Shown here piece by piece: positions 42,101 to 50,521 of a stretch of DNA of 52,315 nucleotides. The notes beneath the pieces are model-generated. The model was not told the origin of the DNA. It worked only from the letters and a program-made list of their open reading frames with translations, and searched no databases. The first letter of the stretch is position 1. Every line of letters begins with the position of its first letter. A program made the position numbers and the translations under genes. The stretch covers positions 1 through 52,315 of the forward strand of contig CAJUPP010000016.1 of assembly GCA_910588325.1 (NCBI GenBank), in the 5' to 3' direction. The DNA is from an uncultured Hungatella sp. (lineage in GTDB: Bacteria; Bacillota; Clostridia; Lachnospirales; Lachnospiraceae).

Positions 42101-42354
42101 AGATTCCCTGCCTTCTTGTGGGCATAGACAACCAGCCCCATAAAGCGCTCTCCCAGATACGGAATATCCAGCCCTGTCCTGCTGTGGATGAATCCGCCTC
42201 CCATCCCCATTTCTTTTAAAACAGACAGGCAGAAATCAATATCCTCCTCTGTCACAGCCGTATTCCAGGCCCAGAAAGGTATATCCCGGTAATTGGCCGG
42301 AGGATTTCGGAAAATCTTCATAGAAAATGGCTGCTGTCTCTCCGGATAAAGCAT
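39115..42354 (-). CDS. Large glycosyl hydrolase, GH106-like
   Basis: The 1079-residue protein has no signal peptide, so it is probably cytoplasmic. Its N-terminal third has the marks of a family of large Clostridial hydrolases related to GH106 rhamnosidases: RNPPANYRDIPFWAW, GGGFIHSRTGL, LYDEDRWPSGFAGG (residues 91-104). Candidate catalytic acids are E252 (FTDEPQFT) and E401 (ISELYGVTNW). The C-terminal part looks like beta-sandwich domains. Substrate is unknown. It is the last gene of the ABC/two-component locus, so it likely acts on the imported oligosaccharide. The ATG follows GGGGGAG. Confidence 0.7.
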   Translation of the reverse strand: MLYPERQQPFSMKIFRNPPANYRDIPFWAWNTAVTEEDIDFCLSVLKEMGMGGGFIHSRTGLDIPYLGERFMGLVVYAHKKAGNLGIKTWLYDEDRWPSGFAGGYVTANPAYRARYLVWTLKEYKEGEIPEESEKGSTAKAVRSSDRKLLGVYRVEAENGYLKGYERLGMEDRGEEKTGEDPGASQEKDRRGRVWRAYLEVCGDNPWFNNQSYVDTLNPEAVKAFIESTYERYRQLAGGEFGKEIPGIFTDEPQFTPMEQAGSTESREEVILPFTDRLPRIFRETYGFDLLDRLPELFYDREGEYSRARYCYHELVSRLFSESYCRQIGQWCQENHIALTGHLMKEPLLSSQTAYVGETMRAYAGFQIPGMDLLCDRREFTTAKQVQSVVRQFGREAMISELYGVTNWSFDFRGHKLQGDWQAALGVTVRAPHLAWISMEGEAKRDYPASIFYQSPWYKEYKLIEDYFARIAVLMSRGEGMAKIGVIHPVETCWLLWGTREKSIGMLKELDEKFVGLTDWLLRNCLDFDFISEGLIPELYKGSRKKKCQIGKMCYEAILVPFMETMKSATVEMLKEYEKECGKVIFLEKIPGCVDGIQSEKVKGLKTDSNVISHWGIRLLEELKEYRELELFYGAYERAEDLLCRMQQEGEKQYLFIAHKYNPEKKDLVQKKHLTVRLKGVWSCTRLNPMDGTCIGLEHCRYTKQETEFSVDWYEHDSLLLMMNPGGKEEEDFRGSGDEAEKGKEERRALPVPSRCSITLQEPNVLVLDMPKYSFDGQPWQEQEEILRLDNKLRKTLGYPLRTEAWAQPWAAKRQVPGKGAGLGEETGFGWKAVLEEAGCHKKARCLELCYEIWSLTEVENVEAGLEQPEECTLYWNGERKSREETGWYVDRKIKTLSLGRLKAGRNELRIVRSFHEGANLEAVYLLGDFGVCVRGQRAVVTEPVRELDFGDWTVQGLPFYGGNVVYHLETEGNGKEAEIEISRFATPLVTVDMEGEKKGSIAFSPYRLNLGVIPEGKHEIHITAFGNRVNTFGALHNCDMEDNKSAPDYWRTKGCKWSYEYCLRPSGILKTPVLRKII

Positions 42355-42460
42355 ATCTACTCCCCCTTATGTCTGTAATGTACTCTCAAAATCTCTGCTG
42401 CACCTGCTTTTACAGCTGATTTTCCGCCATATCCGCGGTTCCCTGTTGCACAAAATCATA

Positions 42461-43939
42461 TCACCCCCTTGGATAAGTGGACGGGGAAACCCCTGTGACA
42501 GCCCGGAATATGCGGCTGAAATAAAACTGATCCTTATACCCTACCATCAATGCCACATCTTTTATAAACATCTGGGGATTGCGATCCATGATCTCCTTGG
42601 CTTTTCTGATCCTTGTATTTCTCAGATAGGTGTTAAAAGATTCCATGCCATGTTTGCGGAAAATCAGGTTCAGATAGGACTGGGATAAATGAAATTCCCT
42701 GCACATGGAGGGAACCGTCAGTTCCTGATCCAGATTATTATCTATATACTTCTTGATCTCATCCAGGAATTCTCTGGAATCCAGCTTCACCGATTCCTTA
42801 TCCTTTTTCCAGTAGCGGGAGAGAATGCTTTTCAGATTTTCCAGCAGATCCCCAGTTGTCCCCGCATCATAAAATGCATCTTCAAACATCCGTTCTTCCT
42901 CCAGGATATCCTGGCTCCCATTAAAAAATTGTTTTGTTCTTGAAAGAATCTGGCGTATCATCTGCTCCAGATACAGCTGGGGATATTTTCCTTCCTCTGC
43001 TTCTTTTAAAACATCAGAAAGCTCCATAAAAAACTGGCTGAAATCCCTTTTTTCCAGACATCGCTCCATATTTTTAATAATTTCATTTCTGTGGAATTTC
43101 TGTTTCTCCTCTTCCTTATCCGGGGGCGGCTCCATGAAAATCTTCTGGGTGACTCCCACAGACAGGCGCCGGTTCATCTCCCCATAGATTCCTTCTACTG
43201 TCTCTCCCAGCTTCTCACGCAAAACCGCAGCTCTTGCCATCACCGTAGTCACGAAATTGCTTTCTTTTATTTTCTGGCTGCTTTCCTTCTCTATAAACTT
43301 TAGAAATCCCAGGGCAGAAACCGCCTTTTCCGGACAGATATACAGCGCCTCCCTGTCGTCCCTTCCGTAGACAAATATGGTATTTTCCGGCTCGGAAATA
43401 ATCTCCAGCTCCCAGGTGTCCGTAAATCTTCTGGGCAGCCCGTTTTCTCTTATGACAGCCACATAATAAGCCTCTTCCCGGAAGCACTGCCTCATCTGCT
43501 CTCTTCCTACTCCTTCCCCCATAATCATGGAGCGGGCCAGCTTTTTTTGCTGCTCATACATCCTCTGGCACATTTTCTGAATCACCGGTTTTATAGACGC
43601 TGCAAAACCGGACGGTGTCATAGGTTTTAAAATGTAATCTGATACTCCGTATTTTAAAGCCGCCCTGACATACTCAAACTCCTGGTATCCGCTGACAAGC
43701 ATCACCGAAGTCTCCTCTTTGGCTGCCTTAATCTCTTTTATCATCTCCAGCCCGTCCATGACAGGCATCTTCACATCGCTTATCACCAGATCCGGCATAT
43801 ACTGAAAAAATTTCTCCAGGCCTTCTTTTCCGTTCTCCGCCGTAGCTATAACCGTAAGCCTGGGACATTTCAAATGGATAATATTGCAGATATATTCCGC
43901 CGCACTTGGCTCATCGTCCACCACTAAAACCTGAAACAT
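42461..43939 (-). CDS. YesN-type response regulator, AraC family
   Basis: The 492-residue regulator has a receiver domain (residues 1-125; phosphoacceptor D55 in VISDVKMP, K in LKPMTP), a long central region and a C-terminal pair of AraC-type helix-turn-helix motifs (about 395-492: LTVPSMCREFHLSQSYLNLIFRK, IKDVALMVGYKDQFYFSRIFRAVTGVSPS). With the adjacent YesM-type kinase it should control this carbohydrate locus. It lies 84 bp after the kinase gene; the 106 bp to the hydrolase hold only a small hairpin. Confidence 0.93.
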   Translation of the reverse strand: MFQVLVVDDEPSAAEYICNIIHLKCPRLTVIATAENGKEGLEKFFQYMPDLVISDVKMPVMDGLEMIKEIKAAKEETSVMLVSGYQEFEYVRAALKYGVSDYILKPMTPSGFAASIKPVIQKMCQRMYEQQKKLARSMIMGEGVGREQMRQCFREEAYYVAVIRENGLPRRFTDTWELEIISEPENTIFVYGRDDREALYICPEKAVSALGFLKFIEKESSQKIKESNFVTTVMARAAVLREKLGETVEGIYGEMNRRLSVGVTQKIFMEPPPDKEEEKQKFHRNEIIKNMERCLEKRDFSQFFMELSDVLKEAEEGKYPQLYLEQMIRQILSRTKQFFNGSQDILEEERMFEDAFYDAGTTGDLLENLKSILSRYWKKDKESVKLDSREFLDEIKKYIDNNLDQELTVPSMCREFHLSQSYLNLIFRKHGMESFNTYLRNTRIRKAKEIMDRNPQMFIKDVALMVGYKDQFYFSRIFRAVTGVSPSTYPRG

Positions 43940-44023
43940 GTTACATCCCCCTGCCTCTGCTGCTGTCTTTACCCCCTATACAGTGGTTCCAATGTTTTCT
44001 GATTTTTTACCAGGAATGACTCT

Positions 44024-45730
44024 TTACGAATCCACCGGCGCGGATATCACCACCCTGGTTCCGTGTCCTGATCCGTAAATGGTCAGCTTTGCATCATCTC
44101 CCAGAAACAGAATCAGTCTGGCATAGGCATTTAAAAGCCCCATACCGCCGATTTCCATCCCGTTATCAGCCTGACAGTCTTTTATATTTCTTCTCATGGC
44201 CGCCATCCCTTCCTCCAGCTGCCTTATGGTATTCTGATCTATTCCTTCCCCGTTATCTTCAAACAGCATCTCCCACTGGTTCTTCTCCCTGTCTATTCTC
44301 CCCCGGATCCGGATTTCCATCACATCTTCATGGCGGTTAAACCCATGCTTGATGGAATTCTCCACCACAGGCTGAAACACGATCTTGGGAACCATCTGGG
44401 TCTGAAGCTCTTCCTCCACCTCTATGGAATACTGTATTTTATGACAAAAGCGCAGCTTCATCAGATACAGGTACTGTTCCAGATATCCTATCTCATCTCT
44501 GACCGGAACATACCGCACCTTGTTGCCTGTAGCGTAGCGAAACATACCTGCCAGGCTTTCACACATCTCACAGATAGTCTCATCTCCTGTAGAAAGCCCT
44601 CTGGATGAAATCACATTCAGGACATTGTGAAAAAAATGAGGATTTATCTGGGCCTGTAGAAGATCATAGTGGGCCTGAAGCTGCAGATAGGACAGGCTTT
44701 TTTCCTTCAGAAGGGATTCCCTCAGCCTTTTTATGACTCTCTCATACGCATTTGCCAGAGCCTTGATCTCGTCCATACTGTTTTCAATATGGATCTGCTC
44801 TTCCGGATTCTCAAAATTCCCTTTCTCCATCTGCTCCCTTAACTCATTGACAGGCCTGGCTATATACTTAGAAGCCTGGTACAGAAAAAAAGCAAAAAGG
44901 CCTGCAAACAGGACAAGGGCTCCCCACTCCACCCACAGAGAACCTGACATTTTGCGGAACACCACGCTTTTGTTCTCCGCAACCATAACTGTCACTCCTG
45001 TCAACTCCGAATATGAGGAAGCCACAAGCTCCGCATTCGGATATCCCCTGGGAATATTTTCTTTTGTCCCATACAGCAGCTTTCCTTCGCCGAACACAGC
45101 CGTTACCCGTATGTCCTCATCATAGACGGAAAAAATATGCTCCAGACTCTCCTCTGTCTGCTGAACCTCCAGATAAGTTTTATATCCCAGAACCTCCTTA
45201 AGAAGGCTGTACACTTTTTTTTGTTCCTTAAGCCCCCACGGGTCTGTGTGGGGAGCAATCAGCACGGATTTACCTTTCTGTCCCGTGGCCTGCCGGGTCA
45301 ACTCCTCCTGGGCAGCAGGCACTGTGTCAGCAACCTTCCTCTCATCAAAATCGTAGCTGGCAAAAATATCCCCCAGCTGATTGTAGGCTATGACCCGGTA
45401 ATATCGTTTCACAATATGGTATGTGTTCAATTTAATGTTAATATTCTTCTCTGCATCCTGACGGTAGCTGCTTTCACCGGGGACGGTTGCCAGAATCCTC
45501 AGATTATCCAGCATATCCGGATCTGAGAGAAGGGCCTCCGCCGCCTCCTCCATAGAACTGTACTGCAGCTCCAGGTGCCTGGTCATCTGGGAAGCCAGTG
45601 TCTGAAGATAGGAATATTCTTCGGACAAAGATTGTTTCCGTGTTGACTGATAGTGAAGTACCGAGATAACTGCCACTGATACAAAAAGAATGATTCCGTA
45701 ATGAAGCAATATTCGTTTCTGAAACCGCAT
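44024..45730 (-). CDS. YesM-type sensor histidine kinase
   Basis: The 568-residue membrane kinase has two transmembrane segments (about 9-27 and 268-290) around a large extracellular sensor, a HAMP segment, the His_kinase motif QAQINPHFFHNVLN with the phosphorylated histidine, and a HATPase domain (VVENSIKHGF, EDNGEGID, GMGLLNAYARL). This family pairs with YesN regulators next to CUT1 sugar transporters. It probably senses the sugar, perhaps through the binding protein. It starts 34 bp after the second permease gene. Confidence 0.93.
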   Translation of the reverse strand: MRFQKRILLHYGIILFVSVAVISVLHYQSTRKQSLSEEYSYLQTLASQMTRHLELQYSSMEEAAEALLSDPDMLDNLRILATVPGESSYRQDAEKNINIKLNTYHIVKRYYRVIAYNQLGDIFASYDFDERKVADTVPAAQEELTRQATGQKGKSVLIAPHTDPWGLKEQKKVYSLLKEVLGYKTYLEVQQTEESLEHIFSVYDEDIRVTAVFGEGKLLYGTKENIPRGYPNAELVASSYSELTGVTVMVAENKSVVFRKMSGSLWVEWGALVLFAGLFAFFLYQASKYIARPVNELREQMEKGNFENPEEQIHIENSMDEIKALANAYERVIKRLRESLLKEKSLSYLQLQAHYDLLQAQINPHFFHNVLNVISSRGLSTGDETICEMCESLAGMFRYATGNKVRYVPVRDEIGYLEQYLYLMKLRFCHKIQYSIEVEEELQTQMVPKIVFQPVVENSIKHGFNRHEDVMEIRIRGRIDREKNQWEMLFEDNGEGIDQNTIRQLEEGMAAMRRNIKDCQADNGMEIGGMGLLNAYARLILFLGDDAKLTIYGSGHGTRVVISAPVDS

Positions 45731-45764
45731 GCCTTTTCCTTTCGCGGAAATTCCCGCCTCCCTC

Positions 45765-46595
45765 TCAGCCTTTCACGGCTCCTGCCGTCATACCTTCCAC
45801 GATCCTGTCATTTAACAGGAAGAACAAGATCAGCATAGGCAGGACAATTAAAATAACATCCGCAAACAGAAGATTGTAAGAACTGGAAAACTGTCCGATA
45901 AAACTGTACAGAGTCAGCTGCAGTGTCACATTTTTGCTTCCCGGCAGGAAATAAAGAGGATTCATAAAATCATTGAAGACCGAAACCGCATTTAGTATGG
46001 TGACAGTTGCGCTTACAGGTTTTAGCAGCGGAAACACTACAGTCCAGAAGGTTTTCCATCCGGAGCATCCGTCTATATAACTGGCATCCTCCAGCTCTAC
46101 CGGGATAGAAGACATAAATCCGCGGTAAAGCATAACCGTAAAGGGAGTGTGGAGAGCCACCTCGATGAGAACCATTCCCGGCATGGTTTTATAAAGCTTC
46201 AGGGCCTGCAACACCCATATGGTTGGCATAATAGCCGGCGGAACCATAAGACCGGCCAGGATCAGGGTATTTGCCACGGACATTTTCCTGTCGCTTCGTC
46301 TCTGAAGCACATATCCGGCCATAGAGGAAAATAAAATCAGAAGAATAATGGAAAAAAAAGCCAGGATAAAACTGTTTTTATACGCCCGAAGAAGCATATA
46401 GTTCTGTTCCCTGATTACCTCCGTAAAATTTTCCAGGCGGATGCTTTCCGGAAAAGCAATACTCAGCCGATTGGCTTCCTTTCTGTCCTTTAACGCATTG
46501 ACAAGCATAAACCAAAATGGAATCACAAAAATAAAAAATCCTGCAATCACACCGCCTGCCGTAGCCAGATAACACCTTATTTTTTTCTTATTCAT
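45765..46595 (-). CDS. Carbohydrate ABC transporter permease (MalG type)
   Basis: The 276-residue permease has six membrane segments and the EAA loop DASYIDGCSGWKTFWTVVFPLLKPVSATV that contacts the ATPase. It is the second permease of a CUT1 importer. It follows the first permease by 12 bp with GGAGGCGGCAC as Shine-Dalgarno. The locus has no ATPase gene, so a shared MsmK/UgpC-type ATPase is inferred. Confidence 0.92.
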   Translation of the reverse strand: MNKKKIRCYLATAGGVIAGFFIFVIPFWFMLVNALKDRKEANRLSIAFPESIRLENFTEVIREQNYMLLRAYKNSFILAFFSIILLILFSSMAGYVLQRRSDRKMSVANTLILAGLMVPPAIMPTIWVLQALKLYKTMPGMVLIEVALHTPFTVMLYRGFMSSIPVELEDASYIDGCSGWKTFWTVVFPLLKPVSATVTILNAVSVFNDFMNPLYFLPGSKNVTLQLTLYSFIGQFSSSYNLLFADVILIVLPMLILFFLLNDRIVEGMTAGAVKG

Positions 46596-46607
46596 CTGTG
46601 CCGCCTC

Positions 46608-47471
46608 CTAATCTTCCCGACTAATTAAAAACTTCTGCAGAGGATAAGCGATCAATCCGATTACCACAAGCATAATCACATTGCCGGCCGTAGATAAACC
46701 ATAGTAGCCGGCAGCAAACTGTTTATACACCGACAGGGCGATGACCTCCGTAGCTGTCCCCGGCCCTCCCTCTGTCATGGCTTTGATTAAATCAAAGGAT
46801 TTCATCCCTGAGACCAGTGCCAGGATAATGACAGAATTCATGGCAGGGCGGCACAGAGGCATGGTGATGTAACGTAAGATCTGGAGCCCTCTGGCCCCGT
46901 CTACCTCTGCCGCCTCGTAGTAAGTCCTGTCAATAGCCTGGATTCCTGATATAAAAATCACCGTCGCCACTCCCAGGCCCTTCCACACATCTGTTCCGAT
47001 GATGGAAAACAGCGCGATGGAAGGATCCCCCAGCCAGTTGACAGAGGGGCCGCCAAAAAACTGAATCACCTTGTTAATCAGGCCTCTGGACGGGTGCATA
47101 AGGGCTGTAAATGTGATTCCCACCGCCACAGAGCTGACAAGGTGGGGAAAAAATACAACCGAGCGCAGCGTCCTCTTCAGCTTTATATGGGATGTCAGGT
47201 ATACGGCAAGAAAAAATCCCAGCACCACCTTCACACCGCAGGTCATAAAAGAATACACAAATGTATTCACAAGGCTGTGGCTTAAAGCCCTGTCCTTTAA
47301 AAACATTTTGAAATTCTCAAGTCCCACAAAGGTCACGTCCGTAAAGCTCCAGACTGTAAGGCTGAAGTAGAAGGAAATAACAAGAGGGAGTATGAAAAGC
47401 GTAATAAAAATCACCATGGTGGGAGCCATAAACCACCCCGAATATCTTTTTTTCTGTCTCAATCCGCTCAC
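46608..47471 (-). CDS. Carbohydrate ABC transporter permease (MalF/UgpA type)
   Basis: The 287-residue permease has six membrane segments (APTMVIFITLFILPLVISFYF at the start) and the EAA loop EAAEVDGARGLQILRYITMPLCRPA. It starts at a GTG with only a weak Shine-Dalgarno (GAAAGCAGG) just past an intrinsic terminator, so its expression should be lower than that of the binding protein. Confidence 0.92.
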   Translation of the reverse strand: MSGLRQKKRYSGWFMAPTMVIFITLFILPLVISFYFSLTVWSFTDVTFVGLENFKMFLKDRALSHSLVNTFVYSFMTCGVKVVLGFFLAVYLTSHIKLKRTLRSVVFFPHLVSSVAVGITFTALMHPSRGLINKVIQFFGGPSVNWLGDPSIALFSIIGTDVWKGLGVATVIFISGIQAIDRTYYEAAEVDGARGLQILRYITMPLCRPAMNSVIILALVSGMKSFDLIKAMTEGGPGTATEVIALSVYKQFAAGYYGLSTAGNVIMLVVIGLIAYPLQKFLISRED

Positions 47472-47479
47472 CTGCTTTC

Positions 47480-47507
47480 AAAAAAGGGGGCGTATTTCAT
47501 ACGCCCC
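47480..47507 (-). terminator. Intraoperonic terminator after the binding-protein gene
   Basis: On the minus strand GGGGCGTAT (47499-47507) pairs with ATACGCCCC (47487-47495) around a 3-nt loop, followed by C and six T residues. It lies between the binding-protein stop and the permease start. Confidence 0.85.
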
Positions 47508-47513
47508 TAAATC

Positions 47514-48908
47514 CTATTTCCAATCAAGCCCCAGCTGAACCGCCTGCAGTTTACAATCCTCGTCGTAATCCGCAGCCGCAGCATCCCCGGTAGTCAGCCC
47601 GGAAATCAGTGACTGAGTCGTAACAGAACAGTTTGCTCCTTTTACGGCTGTCTCAAATTCCATGGCAACCGCAGTCTTACCTGCATCAAAATATGCCTGC
47701 ATGTCGTTCTTGACAGCGTCATAAGAATTATCCGGAAGAGAATACCCTTTGATGCAGTACGGACCGTCAGGAAGAATGGCGCCTGCATAGGCATTCAATG
47801 CCTCATCCGAAATATAGAACTCCATAAACCGCAGAATATCGTCTTTCTTTTCTGAATTCAGGCTTCCGTACAGAGAGTTTGGCATCCATACGGTCAATCC
47901 GTGATTATCCGGATCGTCTCCCGGAACTCCGAATACACCGATGTTGTTTACAGTCTCCTCGCCGTACAGAGAATAGATATTGGACAAGGCCTGAGTCAGA
48001 CAGATCCAATGAGCCCCCTGGCCGTCGGCCAGCATATCGCAGGCTTCATCATACGTAGTGGCCGTGTGTCCTTCCTGCAGATAGGGAAGCACATCCTCAT
48101 ATTTTTTCCAGCTTTTTAATGCTGCCGGATCCGTAGCATACTTTGCCTCGCCTTTCTCAAAGGCACTGACAAAATCCGGATTCTCAGCAGTCACATTGTA
48201 ATGATCTCCCAAAAACAGCACCTGGGTCATAGATTTTTTCGCCGTGCAGCTGATGTACGCTGTCTCTCCTGCTGCCTTTACTGCCTCGCAGTTAGCTAAA
48301 AAATCTTCCCATGTATGAGGGACTTCAAGTCCCAGCTTTTCATAAATCGGTTTATAATACATAACGGCTCCGGCCTGTGTGGAGGCAAAGGGAACACCGT
48401 ACACCACACCGTCAACCGTAACAGAAGCTTTGTAGGTATCATCGTATTTGTCCACAAAGGATTCATTGCTTAAATCCATAAAATACTCCGAAGGATTCAA
48501 AGCTCCAAGCAATGCGCCGGAATTATATACCAGCAGATCCGTCATCTCACCGGAAGCCAGCCTGGTCTTTAACACACTGTCGTCTACCTTATACTCGATC
48601 TCAATGGTGATTCCCAGTTTTTCCCTGGCCAGCTTGCACACCGCATCCAGCCCGTCTAAAGATACGTTGTTGTCAATCAGCAGCGACAGGGTGGCTTCTT
48701 TATACTCCCACCCGCCGTCGCCGGATTCCTGGGAGCTTTCTGCCTTTTCCTCTTTGGTCTCCGGGGCTTTTGTTTCCTGAGCCTGGGTCTGGGATGCCGT
48801 CGCGGCTGTCGTTTCTTCTTTCCCGCCGGTTTTGGAACATCCTGCCAGAGCGGATGCAGCCATCATCCCCGCAAGAGCCAGTGCAAGTATTTTTTTCGTT
48901 TTCTTCAT
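47514..48908 (-). CDS. Sugar ABC transporter substrate-binding lipoprotein
   Basis: The 464-residue protein has a lipoprotein signal peptide (MKKTKKILALALAGMMAAS, lipobox ALAGC), an Ala/Thr/Glu-rich spacer, and a CUT1 family-1 binding fold (TLSLLIDNNVSLDGL, VDGVVYGVPFASTQAGAVMYYKPIYEKLGLEVPHTWEDF split across the track). The ATG at 48908 follows AGGAGGAC; a longer in-frame start at 49022 is not credible. It is the first gene of the locus and is followed by a terminator, giving excess binding protein over permease. Confidence 0.93.
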   Translation of the reverse strand: MKKTKKILALALAGMMAASALAGCSKTGGKEETTAATASQTQAQETKAPETKEEKAESSQESGDGGWEYKEATLSLLIDNNVSLDGLDAVCKLAREKLGITIEIEYKVDDSVLKTRLASGEMTDLLVYNSGALLGALNPSEYFMDLSNESFVDKYDDTYKASVTVDGVVYGVPFASTQAGAVMYYKPIYEKLGLEVPHTWEDFLANCEAVKAAGETAYISCTAKKSMTQVLFLGDHYNVTAENPDFVSAFEKGEAKYATDPAALKSWKKYEDVLPYLQEGHTATTYDEACDMLADGQGAHWICLTQALSNIYSLYGEETVNNIGVFGVPGDDPDNHGLTVWMPNSLYGSLNSEKKDDILRFMEFYISDEALNAYAGAILPDGPYCIKGYSLPDNSYDAVKNDMQAYFDAGKTAVAMEFETAVKGANCSVTTQSLISGLTTGDAAAADYDEDCKLQAVQLGLDWK

Positions 48909-48978
48909 GTTGTCCTCCTCCTTGATAAAATCAATCCGCAATCCTTCTGTAACTTCTGTCGTTCTTCTTTGTGATTTC

Positions 48979-49005
48979 ATCATAACATTTTCATGAAAAA
49001 AACAA
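48979..49005 (-). promoter_or_regulatory. Putative promoter of the ABC/two-component locus
   Basis: On the minus strand TTGTTT (49000-49005) and TATGAT (48979-48984) are 15 bp apart, a poor spacing that suggests need for an activator. The spacer contains the perfect palindrome TTTTCATGAAAA (48988-48999). Confidence 0.45.
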
Positions 49006-49008
49006 CAT

Positions 49009-49050
49009 GGACAATCCATCAAAAAGGCATGGAAAAACGGTCAATCCATC
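49009..49050. repeat. Direct repeat GGWCAATCCATC, 30 bp apart
   Basis: GGACAATCCATC (49009-49020) and GGTCAATCCATC (49039-49050) are identical at 11 of 12 positions and exactly 30 bp apart, about three helical turns, just upstream of the putative -35. AraC-type regulators often bind such direct repeats, so this is a candidate site for the locus regulator. Confidence 0.55.
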
Positions 49051-49068
49051 TCTGCATCCGTTTCCCTT

Positions 49069-50442
49069 CTATCGCCGCTGCCCATCCATGGTCTGCTTAA
49101 TAATATCCCGCATGATCTCTTCATCCAGCTGCCCGCTTATATATCCGAACACATTACCGTCCTTGTCGATCATAAAGGTGGTAGGCAGGGAATACACCCC
49201 GTAGTCAGTAAACACCTGGCCAGATTCATCCATAAGCACCGGATAGGTATAGCCGTTTTCCTCCAGGAAATCGGTGATTCCTTCTTTGTCCTTCTCCCTT
49301 CCCTGCCCCGGGCCTGCGATTCCCAGGACAACCAGGGTATCGTCTTCATTCTCCTTATAAGAATCATAAATCTTCTGGATATCCGGCATCTCCGCCCTGC
49401 AGGGCGGACACCAGGTAGCCCAGAAATTTAAGAATATGGTTTTTCCTTTGTAATCCGATAAAGTGTGGGTATTCCCATACTGATCTGTCAGAGTAAAATC
49501 AATGGCAGGAGGCAGATTCGATTTCGCGTCTTTCGCCTGCCCGTCCGCTCCGGTCTTTGAATGTTCCTCCGGCCGGGACTTGGCATCTGCCTGGCTTTCA
49601 TTCTGCCCTTGAGGCTTTTGTTCCCCCTGAGACTCCTGGTATCCCTGGGTTTCCTGTTGCCCCCGGCCGGCCTCCTCCTGCTGCCCCTGGGCGGCCCCCA
49701 GCCCAGAAGAATCGTTTCCGGACAACATACCGCTCACAGAACTCATAGTTCCCGTAAACATCATAACGCCTATGATCACCATCAGGATACCGCCTGCCTT
49801 CACCGTATACTGCACCACCCGATTATGCTTTTTAAAGAAATTCAAAAGAGAAGCGGCAAATAATCCCGCCGCCAAAAAAGGCAGGACAAATCCTAAAGTA
49901 TACACGCCTATCAACAGGATTCCCGCCGCCTGTGTACCGGCAGAAGCCGCCATAATCAGCACGCTTGCCAGGACAGGCCCTACACAAGGAGTCCACGCAA
50001 AGCTGAAAGTAAATCCCATAACAAAAGCAACCACCGGCGACACTGCCATGGTATCCAGCCGGATGGGAAGCCGCCTTTCCTTTCCCAGCACCGAGGAGGA
50101 ACCGAACACCCCCAGCTGATACAGGCCCAGAAGAAAGATTAGCACACCTCCGATTCTGGTAAACCACAGCTGGTTCCGGTGAAAAAAGCTTCCCACAGCC
50201 GTCATCCCCACCCCTAACAGAAAGAACGCAAAACTGATTCCAAACACAAAAAACACCGTGTTTCCCATAACTTTCCCCCGGTTATAGCGAACCTTTCCGT
50301 CCTCTCCTACGGTCCTGGTGCCGCCTGACAGGTAACCGATATAAAGAGGCAGAAGGGGAAGGACACAGGGAGAGAAAAAGCTGAAAAGCCCCTGCAGAAA
50401 CACGGCGATTACGGATACGTCTACATTTACTGAAAATCCCAT
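49069..50442 (-). CDS. CcdA-TlpA fusion, thiol-disulfide transmembrane protein
   Basis: The 457-residue protein has an N-terminal CcdA/DsbD-type membrane domain with six segments and its two redox cysteines C26 (SFFSPCVLPLLP) and C153 (FAWTPCVGPVL). A Gln/Glu/Gly-rich linker (about 248-310) joins it to a C-terminal extracellular thioredoxin of the TlpA type with WCPPC at 344-348. Electrons would pass from the cytoplasm to the outer thioredoxin within one chain. AAAGGAG precedes the ATG. It follows smpB in the same direction and the sugar locus starts after it; a functional link to either is not evident. Confidence 0.92.
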   Translation of the reverse strand: MGFSVNVDVSVIAVFLQGLFSFFSPCVLPLLPLYIGYLSGGTRTVGEDGKVRYNRGKVMGNTVFFVFGISFAFFLLGVGMTAVGSFFHRNQLWFTRIGGVLIFLLGLYQLGVFGSSSVLGKERRLPIRLDTMAVSPVVAFVMGFTFSFAWTPCVGPVLASVLIMAASAGTQAAGILLIGVYTLGFVLPFLAAGLFAASLLNFFKKHNRVVQYTVKAGGILMVIIGVMMFTGTMSSVSGMLSGNDSSGLGAAQGQQEEAGRGQQETQGYQESQGEQKPQGQNESQADAKSRPEEHSKTGADGQAKDAKSNLPPAIDFTLTDQYGNTHTLSDYKGKTIFLNFWATWCPPCRAEMPDIQKIYDSYKENEDDTLVVLGIAGPGQGREKDKEGITDFLEENGYTYPVLMDESGQVFTDYGVYSLPTTFMIDKDGNVFGYISGQLDEEIMRDIIKQTMDGQRR

Positions 50443-50521
50443 GTTAATACTCCTTTATAGTTCTTTTAATTTCAGTCCGTCTATTTCCACAGTGTTTAAA
50501 ATATCTTCAAGAAACCATGTT

